35,640 nt of DNA from Bryobacterales bacterium. GTDB lineage: Bacteria > Acidobacteriota > Terriglobia > Bryobacterales > Bryobacteraceae. The stretch is from the NCBI GenBank assembly GCA_030693045.1, contig JAUYBU010000468.1:1-35640 (forward strand), given 5' to 3'. The notes beneath the pieces are model-generated. The model worked only from the letters and a program-made list of their open reading frames with translations. It was not told where the DNA came from and made no database searches. This document shows, in pieces, positions 34,713 to 35,640 of the stretch (position 1 is its first letter; the number at the start of each line of letters is the position of its first letter). The position numbers and the translations under genes are program-made.

Positions 34713-35261
34713 ATGAGTTCCGACGACGCTTCCGTCACGGGTTCCCGGCCGTCCAACTCGAGTCCTTCCTGGTTTTTGCTGACCGTGAAATCCCGAAGCG
34801 AGAAGAAGGTCGCATCCGCGCTTGAGGCCAAGGGATTTGAGGTTTTCCTTCCTCTCTACACGACGATGCGCCAGTGGTCGGACCGAGTCAAAGCGCAACA
34901 ACTCCCATTATTCGCCTGCTTTCTGTTTTGCCGGTACGATCACCCGAAAGATCATCTCCGCGTGGTTTCGACGCCCGGCGTGCTGGTTGGCGTCGGTGCG
35001 GATCCCCTGCCGATCCCGGTTCCCGAGGCGGAGGTCGCCGCCTTGAGGAAAGTCACGGCCTCGGGGTTTGCGGTGGAGCCCGCGCCATACGCCGGGGGCG
35101 GGACGCGAGTGCGCATGGTGTCCGATTCCCTGTCGGGCCTGGAAGGCCTCTTAACCCGGGACGAGAGCACCTGTCGCGTGGTTGTGAATATGAAGACCAT
35201 CGGACGCGCCGTTGCGGTGGAAATTCCCCGCGAATTCGTAACTCCTTTTGTCGAAGCGTGA
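34713..35261 (+). CDS. NusG-family antitermination protein (UpxY/LoaP-like)
   Basis: A 182-residue specialised NusG paralogue. The N-terminal NGN domain is recognisable: WFLLTVKSRSEKKVASALEAKGFEVFLPLYTTMRQWSDRVK, LPLFACFLFCRYD and VVSTPGVLVGVG. The C-terminal KOW domain follows (GTRVRMVSDSLSGLEGLLTRDE). Such proteins bind RNA polymerase and let it read through long operons, typically capsule, lipopolysaccharide or natural-product loci. ATG 34713 is preferred over the upstream extension from 34632, which includes leader hairpin DNA. A promoter and structured leader lie upstream. It probably controls a polysaccharide operon beyond the right edge. Confidence 0.88.
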   Translation: MSSDDASVTGSRPSNSSPSWFLLTVKSRSEKKVASALEAKGFEVFLPLYTTMRQWSDRVKAQQLPLFACFLFCRYDHPKDHLRVVSTPGVLVGVGADPLPIPVPEAEVAALRKVTASGFAVEPAPYAGGGTRVRMVSDSLSGLEGLLTRDESTCRVVVNMKTIGRAVAVEIPREFVTPFVEA

Positions 35262-35302
35262 AATCTTTTTTTTCGAATTCCCCCTCCTGAGGAGGGATGA
35301 GG

Positions 35303-35554
35303 ATGCCAGACAACAAGTCTAAGATCGTTACTTTTCGTCTCACTGACGACGAATTCAAGCAGTTCAAGACGCTGTGCGATGCCAATGGGACGCGCTCCGT
35401 CTCCGAAGTCGCCCGCTTCGCGATTGAAAGTGTGATTCATGGGGACATTGAGTTGCCGCAGGCGCAGCTTCGCGCACAGGTCCGGCAACTTGACGACAAA
35501 GTCGCCGTGTTGGATCGCAAGGTCGAAGACATTGTGCAGCGGCTGGGCAAATGA
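35303..35554 (+). CDS. Small ribbon-helix-helix protein with coiled-coil tail
   Basis: An 83-residue protein. VTFRLTDDEFKQFKTLCDANGTRSVSEVARFAIESVI is a ribbon-helix-helix DNA-binding pattern; the tail (LRAQVRQLDDKVAVLDRKVEDIVQRL) is a short coiled coil for oligomerisation. ATG 35303 is chosen because GGAGGG lies six bases upstream; ATG 35297 would overlap that site. It follows the NusG-like gene by 41 bases, so it may be a companion regulator of the same downstream locus. Confidence 0.8.
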   Translation: MPDNKSKIVTFRLTDDEFKQFKTLCDANGTRSVSEVARFAIESVIHGDIELPQAQLRAQVRQLDDKVAVLDRKVEDIVQRLGK

Positions 35555-35568
35555 CACCTCTCTTGTTA

Positions 35569-35640
35569 ATGCTGGTGATGTTATGGCCACGGATGGACGC
35601 GGATGAACATTTGTCGTACATTTTGGGGGCGGATGATGAG
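35569..35640 (+). CDS. Start of an open frame cut by the window edge
   Basis: ATG 35569 opens a frame of 24 codons (MLVMLWPRMDADEHLSYI...) to the right edge. It has no ribosome site, and the DNA includes GGCCACGGATGGACGCGGATG, which resembles interspersed repeats I associate with environmental genomes. It could equally be non-coding. Confidence 0.2.
   Translation, partial: MLVMLWPRMDADEHLSYILGADDE

Noticed and set aside
35585-35610. ACGGATGGACGCGGATG as a direct-repeat array
   Set aside because: Only two imperfect units; cut by the window edge, so nothing can be concluded.

Overview
The window is a GC-rich bacterial chromosome segment. Its best taxonomic clue is the large permease at 638-3070, which has the layout of the 'acidobacterial duplicated orphan permease' (ADOP) proteins. 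Together with secreted beta-propeller and amidohydrolase-like proteins, this suggests an acidobacterium, perhaps of the Solibacter/Bryobacter type. That assignment is inference; no database search was possible.

Layout. (1) 1-4445: 3' end of uvrC, an ADOP-type permease and an NtrC-type regulator, all on the + strand. A 32-bp inverted repeat contains the uvrC stop codon in its loop. (2) 5013-9187: an isolated, translationally coupled two-gene unit on the - strand. It encodes a large PLD-type (HKD) nuclease-like protein and a partner with an N-terminal motif recalling DUF6361-type proteins. Codon use looks less GC-biased than in the neighbours. This is the best candidate here for an undescribed, perhaps defensive, system. 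(3) 9494-18025: housekeeping and accessory genes: a Tat-exported glycosylasparaginase-like enzyme, a small secreted protein, a receiver-less winged-helix regulator with a PHO-box-like direct repeat upstream, a secreted propeller protein, aroA, a soluble histidine kinase, a degenerate receiver protein (Asp to Glu), a coiled-coil protein and an exported M20-type amidohydrolase. (4) 18321-20209: a coupled SEC-C protein and B12-binding-type radical SAM protein, ending in a 65-bp tandem repeat. (5) 20347-28927: a nine-gene - strand sugar cluster with a NeuB-type synthase, SpsF-type cytidylyltransferase, WecD-type acetyltransferase fusion, DegT and class III aminotransferases, an SDR, an MNIO/xylose-isomerase-like TIM barrel and two methyltransferases. 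It is probably for a nonulosonic-acid-like or related sugar. (6) 29145-33298: a flagellar block (csrA, fliW, motB, motA, flbD, fliM) with two sigma-28-like promoters of correct spacing. (7) 33564-34310: the 3' half of a tRNA-Arg(ACG) and scrambled GC-rich DNA, read as an integration scar. (8) 34479-35640: a sigma-70-like promoter, a structured leader, a NusG/UpxY-like antitermination protein, a ribbon-helix-helix protein and the start of an open frame cut by the window edge.

How the parts may work together. The sugar cluster lies directly downstream of fliW-csrA on the same strand, so flagellin or surface glycosylation is a reasonable hypothesis, although no flagellin gene is in the window. 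Several genes have a -10-like hexamer only 6-7 bases from a possible start codon, which suggests leaderless or very short-leader transcripts. The NusG-like gene with its leader probably opens another polysaccharide locus beyond the right edge.
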